From positions 100,023-123,767 of the forward strand of contig KN882736.1 in the NCBI GenBank assembly GCA_000934455.1: DNA of 23,745 nucleotides. Direction: 5' to 3'. Position numbers and translations under genes: made by a program. This document shows positions 1-8,311 of this stretch, in pieces (the stretch's first letter is position 1; each line of letters starts with the position of its first letter). The stretch is from Apostichopus parvimensis. Lineage: Eukaryota > Echinodermata > Holothuroidea > Aspidochirotida > Stichopodidae. The notes below the pieces were generated by a model. That model was not told the origin of the DNA. It saw only the letters and a list, made by a program, of their open reading frames with translations, and ran no database searches.

Positions 1-1087
1 AAACTACAACAAGAAACACTGATTGGATGATTCTCTCACTGTATTGCATTTAAGTAGACTATACTTATTTAGGAGTATTTATATCATTTCAGTTGAAAAT
101 TACCAACCTCCCTATTTTCCACTTGTTCTCCCTATCTTTTGGCCCTGAAAAATGTTATTCTCCCTATTTTGGGGTCAAACAGGTTGACAGGTCTGTATAT
201 TATGGTGACTGTGTACAAAACCTTCCAAGCAATAGAACAGCCAATTTACCCATTTTGCATAGCATTTGTCTTTGCAATGCGATACTGGATATATCTGATT
301 TCCTGACATATAATCTGTCTCACCCATGAAAAGTGATGAATTTATACTAAATTTCAAAATGATAACAGCAGTAATCATATGCAGGGTTATTTATGTATCA
401 GGAAATACATTACTTCAACTCTGTGTGACCTTGTTAGGGTATAGTACAGTCTGTACTTTATATCACCCCCAAAAAAAATAGACCTTGACAACGATGGCAT
501 TCCTAAAGTAGCTGTGTAAATAACCGGTAACAAGTGATATGTCACACAATCTTCAACCAGATCAGTCTTTATCACAGGTATCCATTGTCCTGGACCATTA
601 CAATAACAAACAGGGTGGGTGGTGGGGGGGGGTAGGCGAATGACAGCCAATTCTTGGAAATGTTCCATGGACTGTAAATTTATCCAGTACAATATATCGC
701 ACCGGGTGGTTAAGGATGGTAAAGGATTTATAGGAGTCAAGAACATTCTAACATTGAGAGGTAGTAGAATATTTCTGGCAATTTCTCAGATTGATATTGT
801 CAGGTCTTTTCCTGAGTCTGTACCACCTTTTAGCCATTGCAAAGTGGGTTTGGACTAACCGTCAAATCCGAGGATTGAGAACATTTCAAAATAGTTTCAA
901 TTTGTGACGACGTCCTCCCCCCCCCCCCTTTCAAAACCGCATAATTCATCATGTTAAATTCAGTGGGGCATGAGTGATATATTACAATATTCTCGGTATT
1001 GTTTTGTTGTGGTTCCTTACTGTAAACACATTCTTCCTACATCCTGTGAAGCCCGACAACAATTGTGCTGAATACCGTCTGTGTTTC
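1..1087. other. no gene recognised (left edge)
   Basis: I see no coding exon, RNA gene or repeat family here. The longest open frames (about 120 codons on minus at 387-746, 79 codons on plus at 619-858) show no family motif or splice context. The stretch holds a G run at 624-632 and a 12-nt C run at 917-928. It is probably intergenic sequence beyond the 3' end of the minus-strand gene. Confidence 0.5.
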
Positions 1088-1091
1088 AAAA

Positions 1092-1097
1092 TTTATT
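1092..1097 (-). promoter_or_regulatory. possible polyadenylation signal AATAAA
   Basis: The plus strand reads tttatt, so the minus strand reads AATAAA. It lies about 23 nt downstream of the stop codon of the candidate terminal exon at 1255-1120. The hexamer is frequent in AT-rich DNA, so position is the only support. Confidence 0.3.
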
Positions 1098-1119
1098 AAT
1101 ACAGTAGCACAGATCATGT

Positions 1120-1255
1120 TCAATTCGGTGTAGCATTAACGATTTGTGTTGCAACTTCCTCGGTTTTTACGCCTGAGAACGTGTCGTCTCTGAGTTCTTC
1201 CATTGTGTGCAAAGCCTTAGAACACATGCATTGCACACTGTGCCACCTGTGTTTC
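1120..1255 (-). CDS. candidate terminal exon of the minus-strand coiled-coil gene (unproven)
   Basis: On the minus strand a pyrimidine-rich stretch ends in CCCCCTTAG at 1264-1256, a good 3' splice site. The block after it opens with one split-codon base, then reads 44 codons to a TGA at 1122-1120. The exon at 3376-3204 ends with two split-codon bases (AG), so the join AG|G restores the frame. The peptide begins KHRWHSVQCMC and ends TQIVNATPN. It does not continue the Lys/Glu coiled coil seen in the upstream exons, and would make a protein far shorter than fungal Bfr1. I do not recognise the peptide. It could be an alternative last exon, an exon of another gene or chance. The AATAAA shortly downstream is the other supporting point. 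Confidence 0.25.
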
Positions 1256-1470
1256 CTAAGGGGGTACACAGAAGGAACATAAAGTATGCTATGCTGAGAG
1301 CTTTTCAAAAACAATATCCACATTTGCTACAATTAGAAGGCAACAGAGCACCCGCTTCACCAGTGCTTTTAATAGTTTTTCAATCTCATATTCCTGTATT
1401 TATCTGTAGATGGTATATGTATTTACTGTTTTTTCTATTTAATGTTTTATGTTATTGTATTTTCTAGATT

Positions 1471-1544
1471 GTTTGTAAAGCGCACAGATGTATCGCGCGT
1501 AGTGCGCTATATAAGATTTTACTTACATTACATTACATTACATT
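1471..1544 (+). mobile_element. LINE-type 3' terminal sequence with (TTACA)n tail
   Basis: A short stem (gcgcac at 1480-1485 with gtgcgc at 1502-1507) is followed by gcgctatataag and about four TTACA units. This hairpin, GCGCTATATAAG and short tandem tail is the usual 3' end of CR1/L2-like LINEs and their SINE partners in marine invertebrates. The same 12-mer gcgctatataag occurs at 21566-21577 in another LINE tail. No reverse transcriptase sequence could be read immediately upstream, so this is a heavily 5'-truncated or decayed copy. Confidence 0.6.
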
Positions 1545-1671
1545 GATGAAGTCTGTTGTGAACGAGATCTCCTTGATAATATGTAATGTAACATTTTTGC
1601 TGTTTCGATATTTCTACGGCCAGATCTGTTTTAAGTGTGTCATCTTAGTATGTGTGTCATCATAAGTGTGT

Positions 1672-2095
1672 CTTGACTACTGTAATGCTCTCCTAAATGG
1701 AACGTCATGCTCCTCAATCAAAAAACTACAGAGGGTCCAAAATACGGCTGCCAGAATGATCACCAGAACCCGTTGTTACGAACACATCACTCCAGTACTC
1801 CGAGACCTGCATTGGTTGCCAATTCATCGCCGGATAAATTACGGATTTCGTTGTGTCATTCACGTTACTGTGCCCATTTTTATATATATTTATATTTTTA
1901 TGTTCTTTATTGTGGTTTATAACCCTGTCTTATATCATTTTTTACTTTTATTGCTGTTGTTATTACTTTTAGGTTTCTTAAGTTTGGTATTTTTTATATT
2001 CCAGGTATTGGTTCTTTTGTACAGTGCTCTTGAGCATGTTTTATTTCATGACAACAGCACTTTAATATATGGTATTTATATTTATATTTATCTTC
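1672..2095 (+). mobile_element. truncated CR1/L2-type LINE: reverse transcriptase C-terminal fragment plus 3' UTR
   Basis: The frame starting at 1666 reads LDYCNALLNG, then LQRVQNTAARMITRTR and HITPVLRDLHWLPI, ending near 1860. These are hallmark segments of the thumb/C-terminal part of CR1/L2/Jockey-group LINE ORF2 proteins. The frame then decays into T-rich sequence without the WNxLP block. Near the end, agtgct (2022-2027) and agcact (2056-2061) can pair, and the copy finishes in a TATTTA-rich tail, the expected 3' hairpin and tail. The endonuclease and the catalytic part of the RT are absent, so the copy is inactive. Identification of the RT fragment is secure; the exact clade is not. Confidence 0.85.
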
Positions 2096-2109
2096 TGATA
2101 TGAGTGTCT

Positions 2110-2560
2110 CCGATTAAATTCTGTTCACCCAGGTGTCTGCTTCAAAGGACAATGTTAAAAAGTTAAAGATGGATTTCTTGACTATCGACGATGGGAGTAC
2201 ACACTCATGAAGCATCTTAGTGAAAACTATCACTCAATTCGTAAGACACGTTTTCAAGATGTCGGCTTTACGAGTTGATATGTTTTGTACAAAACATGAT
2301 CGTCATGGAAACAGGTGTGATGTCACCTAGACAGACTTGTTTCATGTTTTGAAATTCACAACTTAATTTTCTCCTGGCAAACAAACAACCAACAAACAAA
2401 CAAACGTTCTAAAATTCACTCTTAATAAACTCTTTAATTTTCTCCTTCAAAATTGACATGTATCTGGATATTGATACACTACAGGCACTGAGGATGGGAA
2501 TTAACGCGTCGGAGGGTCAATGGATGCGCAGTGTCTAATCTAAAAGAAAAATAAAGCTAC
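2110..2560. other. no gene recognised; (CAAA)n simple repeat
   Basis: A CAAA/CAAC-rich simple repeat lies at about 2381-2405. Otherwise I see no exon with both splice borders on either strand and no repeat family. Confidence 0.4.
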
Positions 2561-2569
2561 TTAAACATT

Positions 2570-2780
2570 TTACTGTCAGTGTGCAACTATGACATCACTC
2601 CTGTTTGCTTCAAATTCACTTGTGGTACAAAACTGTAATAATCCTTATCATCTCTAAAATGAAAATAAAATAAAACTGTTAGCAAACTGCTTATCCACAA
2701 GAGAGCCTGTGTAATAGAATGTGTCAAAGTAAGTTGGCCTGACGTTTCGATCCTAGCAGGATCTTCTTCAGAGGCTAAAT
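2570..2780 (-). mobile_element. dispersed-element fragment carrying a hammerhead-like motif
   Basis: On the minus strand this stretch contains the fold described separately at 2776-2737, followed by GGCCAACTTACTTTGACAC and GTGGATAAGCAGTTTGC. The combination of GGATCGAAACGTCAGGC with this downstream sequence looks to me like a widespread invertebrate repeat of the kind found in Penelope-like elements and retrozymes. That attribution rests on memory of the motif style, not on a search. An open frame of 109 codons crosses it but matches no enzyme family. Boundaries are approximate. Confidence 0.45.
2737..2776 (-). ncRNA. hammerhead-like ribozyme motif (type I layout, one extra core base)
   Basis: Read on the minus strand: stem I 5' arm AGCCT (2776-2772), core CTGAAGA (2771-2765), one extra A (2764), stem II GATCC (2763-2759), loop of five, GGATC (2753-2749), core GAA (2748-2746), a two-pair stem III ACGT, C17 at 2741, then stem I 3' arm AGGC (2740-2737). 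The hammerhead core is CUGANGA...GAA with A15.1-U16.1 and cleavage after H17; all are present. The inserted A between A9 and stem II is not in the consensus and may impair cleavage. Very short stem III is typical of hammerheads in Penelope-like elements, which often act as dimers. Confidence 0.5.
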
Positions 2781-3009
2781 GACAAGTAACAGTAACAGAA
2801 GGGACAAAAACACGCACAGAATACAGACAGGTTAATGAGCACGGTGAACACAATGAGATAAAAATGCTTAATAAAGTCAATGCAAATTTCACCAGGATGG
2901 TAAGAATATACTTCACATTGATCGATCCAAAAATAAGTTTTCTGTTGAACTATCCCCTTTTGGAGAATTGACTATGCACACTGACACTGTGTCAATAGAA
3001 GGTTACTCA

Positions 3010-3190
3010 GGAGGCTGCAGCATTTTGCAGCCAGGCTGCGTAGGATGAGAATATCACGTGCTGTGCGGTTTCTCACAATGGGCAAATGAGAGTGTCACGC
3101 GAAAGGCACTAACAGGTCGGCTGGGGTAATCCCCTTCCTCTGATATGGATGCAGGGGATTTTGCAGCTGCTGCAGCTTTTTTCCTTTTGA
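3010..3190. repeat. diverged repeat, copy A (paired with 3788-3960)
   Basis: It shares with copy B, in the same order: gccaggctg, then gtgctgt with a ttcacac-like stretch, a tgatat(g/t)gat segment, gattt(t)ncagctgctgca, and ttttgaca/tttgaca at the end. Copy A ends about 8 nt from the splice donor of the exon at 3376-3204. Family unknown; no terminal repeats or coding sequence seen. Confidence 0.5.
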
Positions 3191-3203
3191 CATGGCACCT
3201 TAC

Positions 3204-3376
3204 CTGACTAAGCTCCACGACCGCTTGAGCGTCTCGATCTCTCGCACCAGTCTGTTCTCCTCTCGAGACGTGAGTTTCTTGTGCTGAAGTTGGTACTCTA
3301 AGTTCTTTAATGCCCTGTCTAGTCCCTCCACGGTCCTATATGGTAGACTTGCCTCCAATTTAGATAAAATATCACC
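3204..3376 (-). CDS. internal exon, Bfr1-like coiled-coil protein
   Basis: This exon encodes part of a cytoplasmic-type coiled coil with no membrane segment. On the minus strand the acceptor TTTGCCTTAG precedes GGTGAT at 3376 and the donor AG|GTAAGG follows 3204, a near-consensus site. The exon is 173 nt: 57 codons in phase 0 plus two bases. The peptide contains KLEASLPYRTVEGLDRALKN, LEYQLQHKKL, TSREENRLVREIETLKRS. The order 'small linker, P-(Y/F)-x-[ST]-x-E, hydrophobic-x-x-hydrophobic-E, L-x-x-E-x-x-hydrophobic-hydrophobic-x-E-I-x-x-L' is that of Bfr1, a polysome/mRNP-associated protein in fungi. GC content is clearly higher than the flanking introns. Family assignment is by pattern; function in this animal is inferred. 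Confidence 0.75.
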
Positions 3377-3625
3377 CTAAGGCAAAGAAAAGGATATATA
3401 AAAAAATAAAAATGAGCAGGTTGTCTTTCCTTGGTTTTGTTCAGTGGCTAAAAAATGACATGAATAGAAAAAAAGTCAAAAAAGTCACAAAAAAAAAACC
3501 AGGTCAACCTAAATATGATGCTTTGGTATTGAGTCCACATACTTGTATCAACAACAATGTGCCATTGCATGATTCCAACATCTATGTTACCCTTCCCATC
3601 TCATCCCACTCTATCTTGGTTGGTA

Positions 3626-3700
3626 CCACCCCACACTGGCCCACCCCATCCTGGCTCACCCCATCCTGGCCCACCCCATACTGATCCATCCCATCCCAGA
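3626..3700. repeat. 15-bp minisatellite, five units
   Basis: Consecutive 15-mers start at 3626, 3641, 3656, 3671 and 3686 and follow ccaccccatcctggc, with increasing divergence in the last two. Proline/tryptophan-rich frames through it on both strands are by-products of the repeat. It lies in the intron upstream of the exon at 3376-3204. Confidence 0.85.
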
Positions 3701-3787
3701 CAACAACAAAAACTCTGCATGCAGTCACCGCCATAGAGTTTAGTATCAGTGTGTGACACATACAGGACTGTGCCAAAATTGGGATGC

Positions 3788-3960
3788 TGGAGGGAGTGCA
3801 GTATCATCCTCCAGCCAGGCTGTGTAGTAGGATGTGATCTTTCGTGCTGTTTCACACAATAGGCTCCTACTGCTCTGCTGACAGTAACCTCTATGCTATG
3901 ATATTGATTCAGCCTTGCTGTAAGGAGATTTTACAGCTGCTGCAAGATTTTCATTTGACA
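3788..3960. repeat. diverged repeat, copy B (paired with 3010-3190)
   Basis: Same segment order as copy A, with several indels. Together the two copies bracket the exon at 3204-3376 in direct orientation. See copy A for the shared blocks. Confidence 0.5.
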
Positions 3961-5529
3961 ACAAATCTTTACTCTGATCAAAACTTTACACCTAAGTTGC
4001 CAACACATCCGGTCCCCCCCCCCCTTTATTACAACATCAATCACAGATCTCGCTACCACTAATAAGGTGTCAATTTAGTATGACATCATGTAGAAATCTC
4101 AAATATTAATGTTTGCCAACCTTGAGCGATATCCTGGTGAGACCTTTTACCACATCAATAGGGAATTCCCCGAGTTACTGTAATAAACATTTACTACGAA
4201 AAGCTCCAGTGGCAATTCACTAATCAAATTTTTGTTCCTCATTGATTAACCTTTTGTTTTTTCCTTTTCAGCTGTTTACCAGATTTACACCTTGTTCTAT
4301 CTCTTGGCTTTTTTTGTTCTTTTCCTTCGTCCCCCCCCCCCACCCCTGTGCCTCCCTCAGCATATTCAAAGTCACCTACCCGAGCACTGTGCAATGAATA
4401 TGATGAGGTAGCATCACTCAGGTCAACAATAATAAGCGATTCTACAGCCAACTATTTTGGTAATGTAAAGAAATCTTGCAAATTGGGATCATGCGGTATA
4501 ATACACACTTCTCCGGTTCCTAGAAGATTACACCAGCATCGCTTCATTCCAATAATCACCTGAACTAATTAAGTGACAAATTTATCTTCTACGTCTGCTA
4601 GAAACAATGAAGTTATGACAATTATGACAAGAAATAAATCAAGCAGAGGGACAAACGAGTCAGCGCAGACATTCAAAAATGCTTAAACAAACTAGGATAT
4701 TTTGATATCATTTCCAGGACCTAGAAATAACAATGTCACTCTGATCAATCTGAAGATGAAAAAGTTTGGCAAGTATTTTTAAGAATATTTGGATATTGGA
4801 TTTGATATTTGCCCACTATATAAAATAACTCATATGTATGCTACGGTACTAGTTGAACTGGTCTCTGAACTGAAGTTCAGGAAGTTATCACCCCATGACT
4901 TGAAGGAAAGTTTTGTTTGCTATTTATAATCTTATGCTTTTTGAATTGCCTACGTTAGTCTGTGAAAACTATCGGAAGCTGAGGCCACATTTATTTTCCA
5001 ATGAAAAACAAACATGTTTTTGTATCTTAATTTGATCTGTTTGTCTTAATATACTTTATCAGCTGTAATCTAATTTGTGAGTATTGTAATTAACAATTAT
5101 TATTATTATATTAATTACTGTATACTGTTGTTCTTAAACTGACTGACCAGACTCAGATAGCTGATTTAACTTCTGCCAGTGGGGTACTCCCCTTACAGAA
5201 TCTATATTGTGTAATATTCTCCTCTTCGGGGAAATTTCCTATTCCGGTAATCTTACTCACAAACATACTTAGAGTACTGGAAAGCATTTCAAAAATCTCT
5301 ACAATAGGTCAAACTGCTACATCTGTTCCCAACAGGATGCCATGTTTCACAATAAATGTGACTTGTGTCCCAAGTTTTACCCGCCTCAACCTCCCCCCAA
5401 AAAAAAAATTCTCAAATTGCTATCCAGTTGAAACCCTGTCAACAGGTTTCTAAGGGGAAAATTTGCATACAAATGATACACATGTTTTGTCCTAATTTTC
5501 AAGAATTCTTTGATTTCCATAAACAAGGG
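3961..5529. other. intronic sequence, no gene recognised
   Basis: This is within the intron between exons 7208 and 3376 of the minus-strand gene. It contains C runs at 4014-4024 and 4331-4341 and an (ATT)n stretch near 5098-5112. A 24-codon plus-strand frame at 4111-4182 (ending GETFYHINREFPELL) has codon-like composition but is too short and unsupported to call. On the minus strand the same block is closed in all three frames. I see no repeat family. Confidence 0.4.
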
Positions 5530-5862
5530 AAAGGGAGCCATGATTCACTCGTCTGGTCCTGTCATTGGGTGATACGCTGGTCCCTTCCTGGTGCCCATTA
5601 TTATGGTTTAGGCCTAGATTTGACGGAACTACTTTATGTTGCCATATAATTGCACTCAATAAAGCACACATAGTGCTTGTAACTGTACCTTGAAAGGGAG
5701 CCATGATTTATGTGTTCTCGCCTGGTCCTGTCATTGGGTGATACGCTGGTCCCTTCCTGGTGCCCATTATTATGGTTTAGGGCTAGATTTGTCGGAACTA
5801 CTTTATGTTGCTATATAATTGCACTCAATAAAGCACACATAGTGCTTGTAACTGTACCTTGA
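5530..5862. repeat. tandem duplication, two units of about 162 and 169 bp
   Basis: Unit 1 runs 5530-5691, and unit 2 starts at 5692 with gaaagggagccatgatt and runs to about 5860; a few bases of a third start follow. The two are nearly identical, including gtcattgggtgatacgctgg and the run to ttatggttta. Unit 2 has a 7-nt insertion near its start and a few substitutions (for example gacgg/gtcgg). Each unit carries caataaagcacacatagtgc, so AATAAA plus a small hairpin (gcac..gtgc) is duplicated on the plus strand. High identity implies a recent event. Confidence 0.92.
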
Positions 5863-6005
5863 AATGTGTAACATACCGTACCAAGGACCGTCCGATCTTA
5901 TGGCCCTGCTTGCATACTGTATTTTTTGGGGGGTGGGGTAGGGGGGGCAACAGAAACATGACCTTTGAACTCCAGACAGCTAACAAGCAATTTCAATAAA
6001 CCGAA

Positions 6006-6180
6006 AAAAAAAGAGTGTCAATGACAAGTGGTGACCGGTCGCTAAGGGTGTACAGTGCTAAATACAGGAGTCTTTTTCACTCTTGTCACCACGGAAAGAG
6101 CGCAATGCTAAGGGTGTACAGTGCTAAGGGTGAACAGTGCTAAATACAGATTACTTGTTCACTCTTGTCACCACACAGAG
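6006..6180. repeat. short local tandem repeat cluster
   Basis: gctaagggtgtacagtgcta occurs at 6041-6060 and again at 6107-6126, the second extended by another ctaagggtg(t/a)acagtg unit. cactcttgtcaccac occurs at 6078-6092 and 6160-6174. At 6012-6035 a related sequence in the opposite sense (gacaagtggtgacc) precedes the first copy. Together they look like a compound duplication of about 66 bp units. No function evident. Confidence 0.75.
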
Positions 6181-6619
6181 AGAGTGCTTTGGTTGCGAGG
6201 AGACAGGTAGACGAGGAAGTGTAAAGTAAATTCCGCCACCACCCATTGGGTGTATTTATGTCAATGGTTTTCGACCACAATCAACACTCGACAGAAACCT
6301 TTTCTGCACTTTGTAAGAATCAACCAGACACTAAATTTCTCTCTTTCACAATGTAAACTACAATAACTGTGACTAGCCGACACTTCATCGACACAGAAGG
6401 TTCTATTCAATCATTCATTTTATGGTTTATACAAGGCAAACTGTACCTGCAACTTGATTACAATAACATTTTTGCACACAATACACCACCACCTAAAATC
6501 AGATATATGCTACTAGCAAGTTTCGGCATCACTGAATACAAGTCTTGTTGTTTATAGCTCAAACTATATATTGATACAGTAGAAATCTTGACAAAATAAA
6601 AAGCTGAGGGCAAAAATAC
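6181..6619. other. intronic sequence, nothing recognised
   Basis: Between the tandem cluster and the candidate exon at 6706-6620 I see only short non-conserved frames, including one of 62 codons at 6369-6557 on plus without a start context or family motif. Confidence 0.35.
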
Positions 6620-6706
6620 CCTTGAAAATTTGCGGAGATAATTCTGTGATAAGAGCTCAAATATTTCTTCACGGGACAGCTGGACGACAGCCTCTCGAAT
6701 CTGTCT
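6620..6706 (-). CDS. candidate optional exon of the Bfr1-like gene (unproven)
   Basis: On the minus strand the acceptor GTCATCTCAG ends at 6707. The block is 87 nt, 29 codons, open in phase 0, and a weak donor AGG|GTATTT follows. Both neighbours (exon end 7208 and exon start 3376) are also phase 0, so inclusion or skipping would keep the frame. The peptide reads RQIREAVVQLSREEIFELLS then QNYLRKFSR. GC-rich codons favour coding. Against it: direct joining of the flanking exons gives a better continuous coiled coil and matches the family layout, and the donor is poor. It may be a cassette exon or chance. Confidence 0.35.
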
Positions 6707-6759
6707 CTGAGATGACATCACAATTCTAATCAGATATTCACATGAATGAGATGCGTATA

Positions 6760-7200
6760 CATGCTGTTCGTGAGATTTATACTTGTAAACACTCTGGTCA
6801 AAATGTACTATAAAGCCAGCAAAACAATGTACCTTTTTTTGGAAAAAAAATGTGTAGATATTTTTTTAAAGTTTATTGAATGATCTTTTGTAAATGGTTG
6901 AAATAATTTGAGAAAGGGTTTCACAGTACAAAACAGTGATTCCTTCATTCCATTTTCCTTTTAATTATAACCATTTTTTGTAAATTATGACCTATTTCGA
7001 TCCCCATCGGCAAGCTCACACTCCCTGTTTTTTTTTTTCACTTTTCACAAATTTCAAATTTTTTCAAAAAAAGGTTTCAAAAAATTTCAAATTTCACAAA
7101 TACATTCAAGAAAAATAATAATATATCATATCAATTTTCTGACATTCTCCTATAAACCAATCAGATTGCATCGTTTCACATGTTTCCTACTGTAAGTATC
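6760..7200. other. intron; A/T-rich low-complexity sequence
   Basis: Interleaved tttcaaa/tttcaca motifs at about 7028-7100 can form partial inverted repeats (ttcaaattt with aaatttgaa-like arms). T and A homopolymers occur near 6835-6870. No exon or RNA gene seen. Confidence 0.4.
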
Positions 7201-7207
7201 GACTCAC

Positions 7208-7375
7208 CTTCTTTGTTATATCGTCTCTGACTTTTTTCAGCTCCTTTTCTTTCTCTTTCCTACTCTCTATCGTCTGAAATTTCTCCCCCCGGATAGCTTT
7301 GAGTTTTGCGTTGAGTTTGTTGCGTTCTTCTGTGGCCTCCGGTGAGGACTCCTTGCTCGGCTTGCCGAGAGATTT
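7208..7375 (-). CDS. internal exon, Bfr1-like coiled-coil protein
   Basis: On the minus strand the acceptor TTCTGCTAG precedes AAATCT at 7375 and a strong donor AAG|GTGAGT follows 7208. The exon is 168 nt, 56 codons, phase 0 at both ends. The peptide opens KSLGKPSKESSPEATEERNK, continues LNAKLKAIRGEKFQTIESRK and closes with EKEKELKKVRDDITKK. It is dominated by Lys, Glu and Arg with heptad-spaced L/I, as expected for the first coiled coil of Bfr1-family proteins. It joins in frame upstream to the exon ending at 7909 and downstream to the exon starting at 3376. The base composition stands out from the flanking introns. Confidence 0.75.
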
Positions 7376-7499
7376 CTAGCAGAACATCTCGAGTCAAGGA
7401 AGCAACTCGCAAATGGATTGACGTCAGCAGATGTTATCAACATACCTACAGATGACACCTTAACACAGAGTCTCAAGTACGATTCATTTTCTTTTATCA

Positions 7500-7700
7500 C
7501 TACGAAGATTACATTTATTTTCCTGAACGAAGAAGAAGAAATATTTCATACTCTGTGACAAAAACCAACATCTACACAACAAAACCAACACTCAAACAAC
7601 AACAACAACAAAAAAACAAAAGGGCAAAAATAACACACAACAATTGAAACCAAATACAAACACAAAAGACTGAAATCAACTTAAATCCAACTTCTCAAAA
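7500..7700. repeat. A/C-rich simple sequence, (CAA)n-like
   Basis: The segment consists largely of AACA/CAA units with a clean (CAA)n core at about 7596-7610. It lies in the intron between exons 7909 and 7375. No other feature seen. Confidence 0.7.
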
Positions 7701-7908
7701 CCATCTGCAATCTCTTTCTGTCACTTAAACTAAAAATCTCATATTTATCATGTCAGATAACAACAATGTCCTTTTTCAGTATATCCTACCCCCCTCCCTC
7801 CCCTCCTCCATTCTCTTCAGTTTCACAATTCATTAATTAAATGACCAGTCTGATAAATCTTTCAGATGATTTCAGATGGCCCATTAATTTGTAAAAGATG
7901 AAGGATAC

Positions 7909-8006
7909 TAGTTCTGCCTCTTTGATTCTGATCTTCTCCAATAAGGCATCCTGTCCCTCTTCAAACTTCTTCTTGTTGGGCGGTCGCATCGTCTTCGGCC
8001 TTGCAC
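7909..8006 (-). CDS. 5'-most recognised exon, Bfr1-like coiled-coil protein
   Basis: On the minus strand CTCCTGTAG precedes GTGCAAGG at 8006; a weak donor CTA|GTATCC follows 7909. The 98 nt give two split-codon bases and 32 codons: ARPKTMRPPNKKKFEEGQDA then LLEKIRIKEAEL, phase 0 at the 3' end. The R-P-x-x-K-x-x-F/hydrophobic pattern followed by a short coiled coil fits the beginning of Bfr1-family proteins. The ATG at codon 6 has A at -3 and could be the true start if the upstream exon is untranslated; otherwise a 5' exon ending with one split base is missing. Nothing to the right gave a convincing partner. Confidence 0.65.
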
Positions 8007-8215
8007 CTACAGGAGCAGAGAAAACAAATAGAAATAAGAAAAATAAGTTTAATTATGGGAGTCAACATAAAAATTAATAATTTAACCGTAAATGTTTCGT
8101 TGTTCTTACATTTCTCCGATTAAGGAGGAACTCCTACTGGAAGTGGAGCTGAGACAAACTTCGAGGGGGATTTGACTATTAAATTGATGTTCGCTGGCGA
8201 TAAAGTTAAATGCAA

Positions 8216-8277
8216 TGAGGGCGTATTACCCAAGTGTTATGATTGTACAGAGTGCACCCCTGGGTAATACGCCCTCA
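8216..8277. repeat. perfect 17-bp inverted repeat, 28-nt spacer
   Basis: tgagggcgtattaccca at 8216-8232 is exactly complementary to 8261-8277. The inner 28 nt are not self-complementary over any length. The arms contain CpG and are richer in GC than the surroundings. The shape fits a tiny MITE-like element, a cruciform-forming site or the ends of a lost insert. No clear target-site duplication is visible outside the arms (gcaa on the left, atga on the right). Confidence 0.9.
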
Positions 8278-8311
8278 ATGACGGTTATACAAAGCCAATT
8301 TATACGCATTC

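Noticed and set aside
1207-1467. 86-codon plus-strand frame
   Set aside because: No family motif; the second half runs into a T-rich LINE tail, and the first half overlaps the better-supported minus-strand candidate exon.
3582-3855. Long minus-strand frames rich in Gly and Trp
   Set aside because: Produced by the 15-bp minisatellite at 3626-3700 being a multiple of three in length.
4111-4182. Codon-like 24-residue plus-strand frame ending in TAA
   Set aside because: Too short, no splice acceptor with pyrimidine tract, and no family motif.
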